Positions 47,501-60,065 of a DNA stretch of 64,000 bases are shown one piece after another. The notes below the pieces were generated by a model. That model worked only from the letters and a program-made list of their open reading frames with translations, was not told the DNA's origin and ran no database searches. The DNA comes from Strigamia acuminata (taxonomy: Eukaryota; Arthropoda; Chilopoda; Geophilomorpha; Linotaeniidae), in assembly GCA_949358305.1 (NCBI GenBank), contig OX442314.1, positions 15,555,060 to 15,619,059 on the forward strand, in the 5' to 3' direction. The position numbers were made by a program, and so were the translations under genes. The number at the start of each line of letters is the position of its first letter. Positions within the stretch are counted from its first letter, which is position 1.

Positions 47501-50446
47501 ATTGAAAATTAATAACAAAGTTTGTAATAGCCAGCAAACTAATTTAAGTTGAAGTTGAATGTCACAGTTGCGAGTCAAGCAGTGTCAGCTTCTTATTCGC
47601 AGGCGAATTTCAATTTTAATTTCGACTTGTCACCAACAAACATGCGCGGTAGCAAAAGTTACCACATTAATTTCGCATTATCGGTTGCCAATTATCGAAC
47701 GCTCGGTTCAGAAAGATATTTGTCAATAAAGCATCTGCTCTTTCTCGTTTCCCCTGAAATGACAACTTTACATCTGCTTACAAACACAATTAAGCATCAA
47801 CTCAAGTTACACTTGTCACTCCTAATGTCAATTACATCAATTATTATCCTCTACATCAAAGGCAACGCCAAATCGATACAAGCTGATTTCTTCCTGTTTC
47901 AAACAACCTTTCACACATTTCTCTTCCTCATCTCCCAATGGAACTATATTTAATGTTTTCTGCGCCAGATGTTTACATAAATTGAAATCTAGGTGCTTTT
48001 TTTTCCCGTCTCTCAACTCCCAAATGTTTTTATAACTCTTCTCCGTATGACATTACCACTTCACTTTGCGCTGAGCTCAGTCAGCCATGATGGAAGACCA
48101 CGGCGTCACGGTTAATTACTGCAGCACCAATGTCTGCCTCCATCAGCATCCATGTGCATAACCTAGTCATTCCTATGCAAATTGACAGCAAACAGACGTT
48201 TCGTGGGGTCTCTCTTTAGATAGGACGGATTGCGCGCACACACACGCAGTGGCCTACAACAAGAACATAATCCAAAATGGGCGCATTTAACAATATACAA
48301 ACCCACAAGGCGTTAAGCGTTGAAAACTGTGTTTTTACTATTTGCACGGAACTGGTGGAAATGCTTACCATTACCATTGTGCAACCCCATTTCTCGCTTT
48401 TATGTACAACACATAAAATTTTGTTTCATTGCAATTTCCCAGATGCGTCTGCTATGATGGATGAAGTTTGACAAACTACGAGTGTTAAGGGAAACTGCAG
48501 TTTGCTTCCTTTCGGTTTGCGTTTGCCTCCAGACAAATTTATTGCTCAATTATCCTTAAGTACAATATACTCGTCCTTCTACTGGACGTAATTATACAAG
48601 AGCGTTTTCTTAATATAAAACACAAATAAAGATTAGTGAGGGCATCGGACAATATTGCAGTCTGTAACAATCCCATGAGAAATGGTCGGAAACACAAGAT
48701 TCCTTTCTCACACTATTCATCACCTCTTGGTCAGCAATGAGAAAGAGGAAATTGTCCCCCTCGTTCACATATTACACCTTCTCACCAACTTTTCTTTCTG
48801 CCAACCACAGGCACTTAAACCACTGACCTTCTCTAGGCATGACGAATGGCAGTTGCAGCTTAACAAGCACGAAAAAAGACCATTCTTTGCTACAAGAAAA
48901 TTGCCACTTGCTATCATGTTTCTGTAGTTTATAACACTCGAAGGTTCGGAGGATACAATACAACACGTGGTTAAGTTTTACAACAACTGAGTCTTTTATT
49001 TTAATTCAATACTAATTTCAAACAATGCGCTTGATTCCGATTGGTCAAGCAGCACTTAATCAATTAGAAGTTACAGGTGTGCAGGTAGATGCGATTGGAA
49101 ACACACACCAAATACGCGTAATTGGACAAATAGACAAATCACATTCGACTTTAAAAGCTCAAATGTATACGAAAACGCTGTCAGCATAAACCATTCTCAT
49201 CTGTTACATTAATTTCATTATGTCTCTAAGACAACCGACCATTGTTCAGTTTCATTTTTTTAATCAAAACTACAATACGACATTAGAAAGAAGAGTCACG
49301 CCTGCAACAGTACAGATAAGATTTATGTATTTCTTTTGCTCTTCTTTTATTTTTTCACTCTTGATTTATGGCATCCTTGGAGAAACACAAATTGAAGTGC
49401 TTTGAGTAATGAAATAATTAATATTCCAATATTAATTTTTTATAACGAATAAACAAACCATTTTTTCCAATTTTACAAAAAAAATAAAATAAATAAATAA
49501 ATAAAACTACTTAGTAAAATGAACTTCGAAAATGCGAAAAACTTTTTCTTTTACGCTTGTAAGATAAAATCTAAAGATGTACCACCCGAAAAAAAAAAGA
49601 AGGAAAAAACGGTGGCGATAAAAAGAAAGAACAAGAAAAAGATTTTAACTTGGTTTTATTCAACTCCTCACTACACTTCACTTGGAGGGAAAACAAACTT
49701 CAGCCCTATCCTACTTATTTCGTCTTTCCAAATTTTACTTATAGCTTTTACAATCATTTTAAACAGAAAATACTGCCGAATACTTTATCAAGTTTCCCCA
49801 ACGGTGTCAATATTGACGTCATTTTACCGTGATTAGTTTCCATGGTAACACTTGATCGACCCAGTTGATTCTCAACTTCCATCACATAACGACGTAGCCA
49901 TCACTTCTTTTTTTCCTATTTTTTTAAAAAAAATATATAAAAAAGGTTGGGCCATTTTCCACTTCAGAGTGAGAACTTTTTTTTTGTTTTATTTTCTCGA
50001 TATACGCGAAGGGCAAATTAAGATTGATTGCAATCTTGTTCATTTATCATGAATTCGAGTAGAAAAGATGAAGCCTTGTCTATAACTTTCACCAAGCAAC
50101 ATTATCAGTTCTTTCTTTCTCTGAACTTTGATGTAAGGCAGTTCAAAATGGTCGAAATCGAATAAATTTTAGATGAAAAAACTTTTCAGCGCTCGCAAAA
50201 ACCAACCCTTAAAACAAACAGAATATTAATAAAAAGCACAAAACGGATTTTTGTTTTAAATTTGTCAAATTCAAAACACTTTTTATCGTTTCTAACCTCT
50301 GCAATGTAGAGGCAAATGTACTCCTTTGCATCTGGTGCACTTTCCATCATTTTGTTGTTACAGTATAAGTAGAGTAAAATTGTCTCAGCTTAACCCAACG
50401 CAATTTGGTCATATCTCCGTCCACAACTTTCTCCTCATGCACGAAT
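44572..50446. other. Intergenic DNA without supportable genes
   Basis: The largest frames, 46766-47227 (153 codons) and 47549-47953 (134 codons, not ATG-initiated), are rich in Phe, Leu and Ser because they read through T-rich DNA, and they show no domain. No RNA gene seen. Confidence 0.5.
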
Positions 50447-50638
50447 TTAGACATTCACTTCATTCCGGCTAGCGGCAGGTGTCGTCATTTTCCCCCTCGC
50501 ATTTTGGCCAAGTCGACGCCAACGCCGGCCATTGAGCAGCGATTTATGATACGCTGAACGGGTAAAGTGCCGCCTCGGCGACTCGCCTCGGACGAATAAC
50601 TCTTCCATTTCTTGGCTTAGTTTTCTCATTCCACTCAT
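50447..50638 (-). other. CpG-rich island with a 63-codon ORF of uncertain status
   Basis: About 150 bp here are far richer in G+C and CpG than anything within several kilobases. On the minus strand they carry an open frame starting CAAG-ATG-AG, a good initiation context. The predicted peptide is basic with many Arg (SPRRHFTRS, GRRWRRLGQN). It has no signal peptide and no pattern I recognise. It could be a small protein, the first exon of an unseen gene, or a promoter or regulatory island. It does not splice in frame to the upstream Dscam-like exons. Confidence 0.3.
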
Positions 50639-52246
50639 CTTGCTCCGTTTTATCCAAACATCATACTGATCTCAACTAAGAATTGGCAAATTAGTTTCGT
50701 TTCCTAAGTAAATTAATTCTCTAAAAAAAAAATTTTTTTCATACGCTGTATTACTTTGCCATTGTATAATTGGCGAAAAAGGAAAAAAAAAATCATTTTC
50801 AAACCAAAAAAATCGAAGAAAAAAATTTTTTTCTTCATTTCTTGAATTTTAAAGCAAAAAAATTTCTTTTAAATAACCTTTCTCAAATCTTTTCTTTAAA
50901 TACTGCTCAATGTTAAAAATAATAATAATTTCCTTCTGCTTTGAAATAGCACTTTTTCATTTAAAAATTACTCTCCATCACGGACGATTTTTAAGGATAA
51001 AAAAAACCTTCTAGTTTTTTTTATACATAAAAACATGCAAGTTTCTCCAATGCATGTTGAATAGGTCCCCAAATTGACACATGGAGAAGAAAATTTGCAA
51101 TCTATTCACAAAATTCGTACGCATCCGGCGCTAATCGGAACACATTCATACAATTGACATTATTCAGATTTTTTCTTCCCACCACAACAGCAGGAGCGGG
51201 GAAAAAATCAATTCACAAAACAGAATTAATTGGTCTCCTAAAACGCATATCACTAAGCATAATTTCATTTCAACTCCAGCACTTCCTAACATTTGAAGCT
51301 TTAATTTTCTTCTCGCCTTTCCCAAACGATCCGGAAAAGGTTCAGAAAATAGCACATTCTCTACATTCCCACATCTTTTGCTCCGAGCTAACTTGGCGCT
51401 TTTACCGCTGGCCGCAAGGTGATGTTGCAAACCGTGTTTGATGCTGCATTCCAACCTAACGTCTCAGCCATCAACTCCGTATCATTTCAACTTTTTCTCA
51501 AAGCCCTAAAATGCCTTTGCTTGCAAATTTTATTACATGGTCTTAAATTGCATCTGCAATTCTGCAAAATTGGAATTTCATAGCTGCTATAACCACTTAA
51601 AGTAACTTAAAACTTACAACTTCCTTATGTGGAACTAGGCCATTAATTTTCATGTCAGGACATGCTTTTTAACTATGCAACCCTTAACTAATGTATACAT
51701 TTAATGTCCAATTTAGGCTGGGAAGTGTCAACTCAATAGCATATACTTTGAGACATTTTCAAGAACGAGCGATCAACTTCGTTCATCTCTTCAAACTCAT
51801 CATTTAGGTAATATTGGAAAAATCAGCGAAAAAATTCAATATATTTCTTTTTATGAAAATGGCTTTGCTCCTGTATTCACAACTCAGCACTTGTGGTGAA
51901 AACATCACAGTGAAAGTGTAACAATCATTGTTCACAGAAACTGCTGACCAAGGGCTGTAGCAACGGCTACACCGACGGCTGGGAAATTGATTTAAGACCA
52001 CGCAGACGCCTCGCCACACTAATGCCAAGGTTTTCCATTAATTCAATAACCCCTTCTCCTTTTTGTTTCATCACGCAGTATTGGAGTTTCACACAATTGC
52101 ACCTAACTAAATAAAACCAGTATTGTTTACCTCGGTTCAATGCAAAAACGCTTTATCTTTAATCTACAATATTTTTCGAACATGATGTTTTCGCCAACGA
52201 AAGCCAACAGCGGAAACTTTGCTGACCAAACATTTTTGTTTTTTAT

Positions 52247-52277
<31 letters not shown>

Positions 52278-52429
52278 TTTAAAAGTTTTTTTTTCCTTTC
52301 CCCCTATTGTTGAAATTACACATCTCGTTTAAAAGCAGACTTTCCGGCACCACCTTAAAAAATCCAGTTTTATTATTATTTTTTTAAAAAAAATAAAACT
52401 CATTTGTGTCAATCTCCCATCCTCTCACA
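50639..52429. other. Intergenic DNA downstream of the Dscam-like gene
   Basis: AT-rich, no exon supported. A 27-base poly-A run lies at 52251-52277. An AATAAA on the minus strand (52430-52435) just to the right is a plausible polyadenylation signal for the Dscam-like gene. Confidence 0.45.
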
Positions 52430-52435
52430 TTTATT
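52430..52435 (-). terminator. Candidate polyadenylation signal of the Dscam-like gene
   Basis: AATAAA on the minus strand, about 360 bp after the proposed stop codon. The intervening sequence lacks long open frames and would be the 3' UTR. Depends on the terminal exon being right. Confidence 0.3.
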
Positions 52436-52795
52436 GATAAGTATATGTTAGGCGGAAGCAATTGTTGTAAATTAGATGATAGGATAACAAGAAACAATAC
52501 ACACAAGTGTTTACAAATCAACATGAAGTTATTGTTACAAAAATTAGTTAATACAAGACAGGAAGAATGTTAGTTCGTGTTAGTTTTTTCCTTTGGTTTC
52601 GTACGATCCTTACTTGTTCATTTCGACTGAGCTGTTTGTTTAGATATGCACAAAGTGAATGATGGAACACTCGTTTTCCCTTGCTGCAAATCTCCTTGTT
52701 TTGTTCGCTTCGCTAGTGTATTCACTTGGTGGTCATTTTGAGCACCATCTGTTTGAGTCTTAAACTGGTATTGCACTCACATTCTTCTTCTTTTG

Positions 52796-52826
52796 TCACC
52801 AGTCATGCGCAAAAACGATCTGTTTC
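52796..52826 (-). CDS. Candidate terminal coding exon of the Dscam-like gene
   Basis: A strong acceptor (ten T residues followed by GTAG) opens this exon. Entering in phase 2, as the previous exon demands, it completes an Arg codon and adds KQIVFAHDW before TGA at 52798-52796. Phase and acceptor quality support it, but the peptide is too short to compare with known Dscam tails. An alternative last exon near 53,212-53,271 (acceptor GTGCTTCAG) also fits the phase and would add about 24 residues ending VYGIQDGI. The two could be alternative ends, or only one may be real. Confidence 0.4.
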
Positions 52827-55541
52827 CTACAAAAAAAAAACGAACACGTAAGAACAGCAAAGAAATTGAATTTTATCTCAACTACCGGTATAGATAATCA
52901 ATCAATTATAAAATCGCGTTTATATTTGAAAACACATTTTAGTTTACAATTCAAAGGTCATGGATTCGCAACATTGTTTCAACATGTCTAAAAGCTTTAA
53001 ACACACATTTTACACCTGTGAAACATATTTTTGGTACGTTTGAATTTGTTGCGGCGATTTTATGAAAACTTCATCTCTGTGCACACATGGCACTAAATTT
53101 CTAAAATACCAACAAACAAGTTGTTTTTAGCAAAGGCCTTTCGATCCTGCGATCACCTTCAGAGGTATGGTTGTTTAGTCAGACCACATGGGACTTCTTA
53201 TATCCCATCTTGGATACCATAAACTGAAGTTGACTCGCGTCTCGCATCTGGAATTTGCATCGGATTTGACACACTGAAGCACTCGAACCGAGCAGGCATT
53301 TGCTGATTTGCACAAATGAAAAACAAACGACGATTTCTTAAAATCGTTGTTTGTGTAAATACTTTTAAAAAATGTAAGGTTCTAAGATTAAAGGCTAAAG
53401 ATTTAACTGGCACACAAAATTTATATCTTTTTTTTTTGTCAATTATTCATGTTGCTTTGCTTTAAGTCTGTTTAATCTCCCTGTTTATTGACAAACTTTT
53501 TATAAATTTTCGATTCAAGTTGCAGTTGTTATGGTACAGCATCAAAGGATAAATTTTTTGTACGTAAACAATATGGACATTTCAAATTGTAATCTTTAAA
53601 TTCCTTTTTCTCGGATTTTCTGTTATGTGAGAAGAGTGCATTTGAAGATTACATTCAGTCATAATAAGAGGCACTTAAAGTGAGACTGTAAGAACAAATC
53701 CTGCGAACTCTGACAACCTTCAAGAAACGAAAATAGTAAGCAATGAATAGTAAATGATAAGTGCAACTCCAGAATGCAATAACATATTCTGTTTTCAACA
53801 CGGCTCATGCTGACAAACACATTTTTTGAGCTGGGATCTAAGGAAAACTTATTTTCAGTTTACCATTTCCTTCCAGGGACATGTAATTTCCGTTTCATTT
53901 CGGCGGAAATGCAACAACTATTTTTAATTTCATGCCACTTTTTCGTGAATACTTTAGTGTAAATAGTTCGAGATCTCAAATTACTAATCAAATTCCAAGT
54001 GCCCCTACTTAAGCCACTCTCCAGTTTCAAATTTGCCATTTTGCACACAGTTTGACAAATTTCCCTCAGACATAGTTGAACCACAAATGTTTACTGATGA
54101 TTTCGATTGAAATTGGAACTGTCAGTCATCTTCTTTCACAAACTGGAGTGAAGACCCATAACGACATATATTCTGCTAGAAAAATATTATCTAACGCGTG
54201 CATTGCAGCAAAAGTAAACTTTCGTGAAAATTTGTGTGTTCGCTCATTCCTTTTTTAAGATTTTATTTAAAGCTAAATCTCTTTAAACTTTAATGAGAAA
54301 ATGTCTCGCTAAAATGTAAATTGTCAGCATTGGTTTCAGATAGTCTTTCCTATGTCGTTAAATGGCCAATTTAAATAATAATTTACATTCTTAGTTCAGC
54401 ATAAAAACGCAAGAGCAAATGTGAATGCGGACATTATCGTCTCCCTAATGGTCACGTGATTGTGTTGAGTGCAAGACTTGATGGCAAGAGAACTGCGGTA
54501 AAGAAAAGAACTGAGTATTGTCGGCTACGTTTCCAAATAATTTCTCTTGAGACTAACTTATAGAAATTGCATTTCTACAAATCTTCTTGCGCACTTTTGG
54601 CAAAAGTAACTAAATAAAAAAAATATATAATAAATTGCTAAACCACTATAGAAACACAATAAACCATTACAAACAAACACCGCACTAAAATGTTGTTTAA
54701 AAAAAAGCAATTTTCCATTACGGGGATTTCATACAACTTTAAAATATTAATAATAACTTTATATTAATTTTTCAAAAAAGAATAATATGTTAATAAAAAA
54801 TAAAATAAAAAAAACCTCACCATTATTTAATTCAGATTCAAACTGAAATTCTATAATGATTTTTTTTTTTGTAAATATGGAACCTCTTCTTTTTTTTATA
54901 TTGAAAAAATCATTTCCACACTGTGTAGCTCAGAGTCAATAAAAGTTCGTAAAGTTAACGGGCTTAGAAACAGAATAACAGGTAAAGAGAGAGCCGAAAA
55001 GAAGAAAGAAGTAGAATGCTGATGGTTTCATTAAGAGATCGTCCATGAGACCTCATACGACTAAAAGCATGTTGTAAGCACAGTACACGAGCGCCTCAAT
55101 TTGCATTCAACTCACATGCAAGGAAGAGCACCGATTGATGTGCATATCTGTGAGAAGCGGTGCCACTCGGCAGTTGCTTCTTCGCTTTATAGACCAAGTT
55201 CAATGATTGAGCAGCCAACTGGCCTTCGAAAACATTTTCAACCACTGCTCAAAGGGTATAGCAAAAACTCAATTAATCGATTTATGTAAATAAATAAAAA
55301 AAACTCAAAACTTTTATCTTTCCGCCGTTTTAAGAACTTTTATTTCAAAATTTAATTAGATGTGACCAAAAATGGACGACTTAGGTATTAGCAGATTGAA
55401 GTTATTGCATTAAAAGTTAGATGGGTATCATACGAAACCGAGTGAAAGAGATTATATGTAAATGCGTTGAATTATTTATTCATTCCATAGGTATCCCGTA
55501 ATTTTAAGCGCCTTTAATTAATTATTCGAAGCGAGATTTAC
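52827..55541 (-). other. Intron of the Dscam-like gene
   Basis: About 2.7 kb of AT-rich DNA between the last two proposed exons. It contains the alternative terminal-exon candidate near 53.2 kb. No other exon recognised. Confidence 0.4.
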
Positions 55542-55686
55542 CTTGGAGGCGGATCTGCTGCTTGTTTGTGTTGTTTCCAACCAACGTATCTCATTGCTTG
55601 AGAAGGGCAAGAAGGGTTATCGTCCGGAGATGAATCGTTTGGAGTGGGGCTGCTCGAATCCGTTCCGTGGTACAGAAGGTCGGGCA
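55542..55686 (-). CDS. Dscam-like gene, cytoplasmic exon (SSSPTPNDSSPDD)
   Basis: A 145-bp exon with acceptor CTATGGCAG and donor AAG|GTAAAT, entered in phase 1 and left in phase 2. It encodes about 48 residues: PDLLYHGTDSSSPTPNDSS, then a Cys- and Gln-containing stretch, ending WKQHKQAADPPP. Ser/Thr-Pro steps suggest phosphorylation sites, and the PPP end suggests an SH3 or WW ligand. These are inferences about an intracellular signalling tail. The phase fits exactly with the exon at 56607-56801. Confidence 0.75.
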
Positions 55687-56606
55687 CTGCCATAGAGAAA
55701 ACAAGTGAGAAAAGTCAGCAAACGGAAAGAACTACATCAAAAGCAGAAGCTACCGAATTTTATATCACACATGTCAACTCGTAACCACCTCCTGCTGTTT
55801 TATGACTCTGGCAAATGACAATACGAAATTGTAAAACAAAAGACAAAAAAGTAAACATAAAAGAAGGTGTAAATATATCGACCTACAGAAAAAACAACTT
55901 TATCCACACACACAAAACACACAAAATGATAAAAACTTTAATTAATAATCGTATCTCGACATTTAAACAGCAATACCGTAACTAGATTTTAAATATTGAT
56001 ATGGTTTGTTATCGTCCATTAATCAGCGTTTCATGGCTTGAAAATTTCAAACAGCTATAAAATTAACGATAAAATAGAAGGGCACTTTCAATCAAACAAT
56101 CAAACAATCAAACATTTATCAGACCTGAAATTAATTAGCTATTTTATTTCCCCAGCAGTGTGCAAACATTCGAAATAGCTTTTATTAGATTACAATTCGA
56201 TTTAGTCCGAGAGACGTACCATAAGGACCTCCTTGGAACGTCAAGATGTGCTGTTGTTAGTTTGTGAGTTATGCTTTCCAATTACAGTTAACTAAGATCC
56301 ATTTAAAAGCAAAGTTGACATATCCCCATGACAGTTTAATCTTTAATGCGTGCACCACGTTCTGATACACTGAGAAAAGTACAAACTAACCATGATATCT
56401 AATTTCACTTTAATATTATCTAATTGCACATTAGCGCACCGAGACTTAAGTTATTTATCAGATCCGTGATCGGCTTTACTGTAATTGGCTTGTGATAGGT
56501 TCAGCACAAGTACGGATATCAAAAGCTTTTAATCTGCGCAGCATGTTTATCTGTGCCTCGTTACATGCAGTACATAAAAGCCATTGTTTATAATAATATA
56601 ATGTAC
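55687..56606 (-). other. Intron of the Dscam-like gene
   Basis: AT-rich, no exon seen. Contains a small tandem AATCAAAC repeat (three units, about 56,090-56,113). Confidence 0.7.
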
Positions 56607-56801
56607 CTTGCTCATGTTGAATATGTTGAAACTGTCGACTGCTCTCGTGGTGTTTCCTCTTGTCTTGCACATTCCATTCACTGTTGGAAAAGTTTTCATC
56701 AACAGGCCTCGTGTACGGTCTTAATTGATGTTCACACGTCGGAGGATACAGATCGTAAATGTCCTCTGCACTTGGAAAACGATGTGGATGGAGAATAACG
56801 C
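56607..56801 (-). CDS. Dscam-like gene, cytoplasmic exon (EDIYDLYPP)
   Basis: A 195-bp exon with acceptor GTCTTTTAG and donor CAAG|GTACAT, phase 1 on both sides. It encodes about 65 residues with two tyrosine motifs in tandem (EDIYDLYPP), then a charged hydrophilic region (DENFSNSEWNVQDKRKHH) ending in Gln/His. The tyrosines are candidates for phosphorylation and adaptor docking in the receptor tail. Being symmetrical (phase 1-1), the exon can be skipped without breaking the frame, so alternative splicing is possible. Confidence 0.8.
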
Positions 56802-58220
56802 CTAAAAGACAAACAAAATAAATAAGAAGCAAAAGTTCAACCGTTTCCCTTTAGTTTTTATTTCCATAAAGAAATTTACAATTCGCTTTGTTAATGAAGT
56901 TTTTGCTTAATGACGTACTTAAACGGTGGCTGATTAGACGTAATTAACATTTGCAAACGTAGATGAGCGTTTTAAATGAAGCTTTTCTCTTCATTATATC
57001 AAGACCATCTACTGACCTCCCAAACGTAACAATCTTACGATGTCTCAAATAGATTAGATAAAACTGCTGAATTCTGCAACTCATTCTCAGTTTAATCCAC
57101 TTAAAAAAAATAACTTACTGCCGCGACGGATTAACTTGCCTAAAAATACAGTCGCTTTTGTTTAAAAAAGAAGACAAAGATCAAGTAAACAACGACATCA
57201 GCTTGATAGAAGCGAGCATCGCCCTATCTTTTTAACTCTCCCAATTAAAAAGAGCGACAATTAATCTTTAAAGAGAAACTACAAACTGGCAGTTGGGTGA
57301 AATCAAGGAGAAAACCTACTTATAAAACTAATCTCACCACTGCAGCACCGTAATGAAGTTCACGTTAATTGACCGCTAATCAGACGCAGTAATCATGTTG
57401 CATACGACCGCAACGTCACAAGCACATTTCTCAACGCTAATTTTATCCTGCCATAAACAGCATCGAAATTAAATTAACGACCGTGTTATCCAATTCACAA
57501 TCCTACACTTCGATTCAAATCATTCATTTTTTTAGACCAGGTAAACAAAAAAATTCAAATTCTTTTTATTTCGAAAAAATATCTGCCCTATTTGTAAACT
57601 TTCTTAACAAATCCTATACAGTTACAACTGTCGTATAGAAGTTTAAGACTACTTGTGTCTCCTGTCCACCTTGTAGTTGTTCAACTGTCTGAGTTACAAG
57701 GACAGACGCGCTCAAACAAACTGCTATTGATCGCTTCTACATTTTTTTTTATTGCCGTGAAACCATCCAAAATCCTTCATTTCATTCCAGTAAGAAATGG
57801 GAAAAAATATCTGATAGTTTTTGTCTTCTTCATTTCTTCAATTTTCGATTGTGATTTATTAAATGAATTCAAACCGTACGAATAAAATAACTAGTTACGT
57901 TCACTAAAAAATGAAACTCAGATGCCCAAGTTGAGGGGCAAATGATGTTACTTGAGAGCAGACAGGGCCAGACAGTACATGTGGAGTCCGTTATCAATTG
58001 TTCTTATATCAATTATTTGGACGTCTGCCCGCACTACTCACATGACATGAGCAATTGCAGAATGAGCAGTTATAAAAGAGTACTCAGCTGACACCAATTT
58101 CGCTCCATAAAATTATGTTAACGGGTCTTTACAAAATTCAATAACGGAGCGAATTTCGCAGAAGAAAGAAACTAAACTAATTTTAAAATGTTTTATAAAT
58201 TTTGAAATTAACATGTTTAC
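56802..58220 (-). other. Intron of the Dscam-like gene
   Basis: AT-rich with no recognisable exon. The plus-strand frame at 57655-57885 is a chance ORF. Confidence 0.7.
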
Positions 58221-58278
58221 CTTCATGTTCTTCTAATTTTGGTCTTTTAGTCACTTTAGAATATAAGTCAGAAATAGG
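58221..58278 (-). CDS. Dscam-like gene, short cytoplasmic exon (ISDLYSKVTKRPK)
   Basis: A 58-bp exon with acceptor CGTTACAG and donor GAAG|GTAAAC, entered in phase 0 and left in phase 1. It encodes PISDLYSKVTKRPKLEEHE. Its phase matches the preceding exon (out of phase 0) and the following one (into phase 1), which is the main reason to accept so short an exon. It adds one tyrosine (DLY) and a basic KRPK stretch to the intracellular tail. Confidence 0.7.
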
Positions 58279-59223
58279 CTGTAACGAAAAACAAAAAGAA
58301 AAATTAAATATAAATAACATTTCGTGGAATTTCATCTGCAAAGCACACAACGATAACGTTTTCAATACAATTTCTTGAGCTGGCATTTTTTAACTTTAAT
58401 GTTATTTACTTTCTTCGGGTAATTCTGTTTTCTAGCATTCAACAAGTGCTATTAAGTTTTAAAGAGGAAAAAAAACTGCTTATTATACTGAGCGAAATGT
58501 GTTTGCACAATTAGCTAAAATTATAGTCTATAAAAGGTTAATTAGCCGCGCAATTCAATTGAAGCCTCGATACTCCCATCCGAATAGACCCCGGTGGTCT
58601 TCCTGTTCATTTCTTAATTTACTTCTTCGACAACACGCCTTACGTCATTAACATCCAAATGAAGTCGGCATCATTTACATACACTTCATTTCCACTATGA
58701 GCAATTAAAAAAATCCCTCAAGTTCACAATTCTACGACAAAAAAAATTATCCATTACTAAATTATTCCTATAAAGTTTTCTAGTTTCACATTTGTAAGTC
58801 GGAAACGCAATTAATAAGCTCAAATATTACATTTTAGCTTGTTTCGTGCTATATTTTTGCCGATTGAATGTGCTGGGGTATGCGGTTGTATATACTTCGT
58901 AGGTGCATTCGTGAAGTAATTTAAAATAAACAAAAGCCGCATTTTAAATAAATGCTTGTCTCGGTGTAACTCCAAAAATGGCGGCTAATTTTGTCTGTTT
59001 TCAGTCGCAGTGGGCAAGCGCACGACGAAACGTGTTGAACTGCAAGATAAACATGACTTTACGAATTCGCCGTATACTGTTTATATTCAGAATCGAATGT
59101 AAATTCAGATTTATCGCAGAAAAGCAAAAATACTTCTTAAAAAAAAAAAACTAAAGGCATTATCAATTTTAAAAATACTGAACTTATATTAATCTATATG
59201 TCTCCTTATCTTAAATTACTTAC
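58279..59223 (-). other. Intron of the Dscam-like gene
   Basis: AT-rich, nothing recognisable. Confidence 0.7.
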
Positions 59224-59366
59224 CACTAAATTTGATTGTCTTCTATCATCTTCATTCTGCACAGCAAATGTTCGTAAATGCAAGGCATTTTTCTTGTCAT
59301 CACTAGTGTAACCCATTAGGCTGAATGTGGCATAAGGACAAACGTCATCATAAACTACATTGCCGT
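59224..59366 (-). CDS. Dscam-like gene, cytoplasmic exon with the CPYATF motif
   Basis: A 143-bp exon with acceptor TTTTCTAG and donor GTG|GTAAGT, entered in phase 1 and left in phase 0. It encodes GNVVYDDVCPYATFSLMGYTSDDKK and then a charged segment ending DDRRQSNLV. The YDD-x-x-PYATF motif is the conserved juxtamembrane signature of arthropod Dscam cytoplasmic tails and the strongest family marker in this gene after the FNIII domain. Tyrosines here are likely docking sites for adaptors. In known Dscam proteins the tail links to actin regulators such as Dock/Pak, which is family knowledge and not visible here. Confidence 0.88.
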
Positions 59367-59942
59367 CTAGAAAAGAAAAATACAAGCAATTTATTGAAAC
59401 ACACCAGAAAAGAAAACTGCTGATCAGACAAAACATAACAAAAATAAAAAAATAAAAATCCTCAGAAAATAATAAGATTGATGAAAATATTTTAGAAAAA
59501 AAAAATAAAAAAAAAACATTTCAGAATTTCATTCAACTTTTTAAAATTAAAATACAAAACGTGCAATTTCCAGAGAGCGAGAGAGAAAGAATGAGAGAGA
59601 GAAAATCTTTTGTCAGTTACATATAGTTACAGATCGAAAGCTGGCAAGATAGGTAAAGTGAATTTAAAGTTAAAGACGGGTAATTCGTCTTCAGAACGTG
59701 CTTAAAATTCCTGCCATCAGTCCAGAACGAATAAATTCTTTCCCCCCCCCCCCCATGCATCTTTGTCAGCACATCTTTCTACTTTCTAACTACAAGCAGT
59801 AATTAATACATCAAGCAACAAGAGTGACATCTGGTGGATTTGGTGTGAATTATTCATGGCCCTTTGCAAGCGTTACCAAGGTAATAATTTTTAAAGGCAC
59901 ACTCGCTTTCTTAAGGTTGCAAAAATCAATAGTGGCACTCAC
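59367..59942 (-). other. Intron of the Dscam-like gene
   Basis: Contains a GA-rich run (about 59,572-59,608) and a 13-base poly-C tract (59,742-59,754), otherwise unremarkable. Confidence 0.7.
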
Positions 59943-60065
59943 CCATGTTAGGTGCATTTGCCGCCAGAGGGTACAACGGAGAGCGGCATTCGAGTGGTTG
60001 GCGACCATCCAGAGGACGTGTTTGGTTCTCAGTTTCAGGTCGTAGATCAGTGGGGGCGCCACTTT
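59943..60065 (-). CDS. Dscam-like gene, first cytoplasmic exon after the membrane
   Basis: A 123-bp exon with acceptor TTTAAACAG and donor ATGG|GTGAGT, phase 1 on both sides. It encodes about 41 residues, SGAPTDLRPETENQTRPLDGRQ and then a segment ending LYPLAANAPNM. It joins in frame to the transmembrane exon upstream and to the CPYATF exon downstream, where the shared codon becomes Asp. The GC content is higher than in the flanking introns. No domain is recognised. It is a hydrophilic linker of the receptor tail. Confidence 0.82.

Noticed and set aside
47549-47953. 134-codon plus-strand ORF
   Set aside because: Not ATG-initiated, no family pattern, composition like the surroundings.
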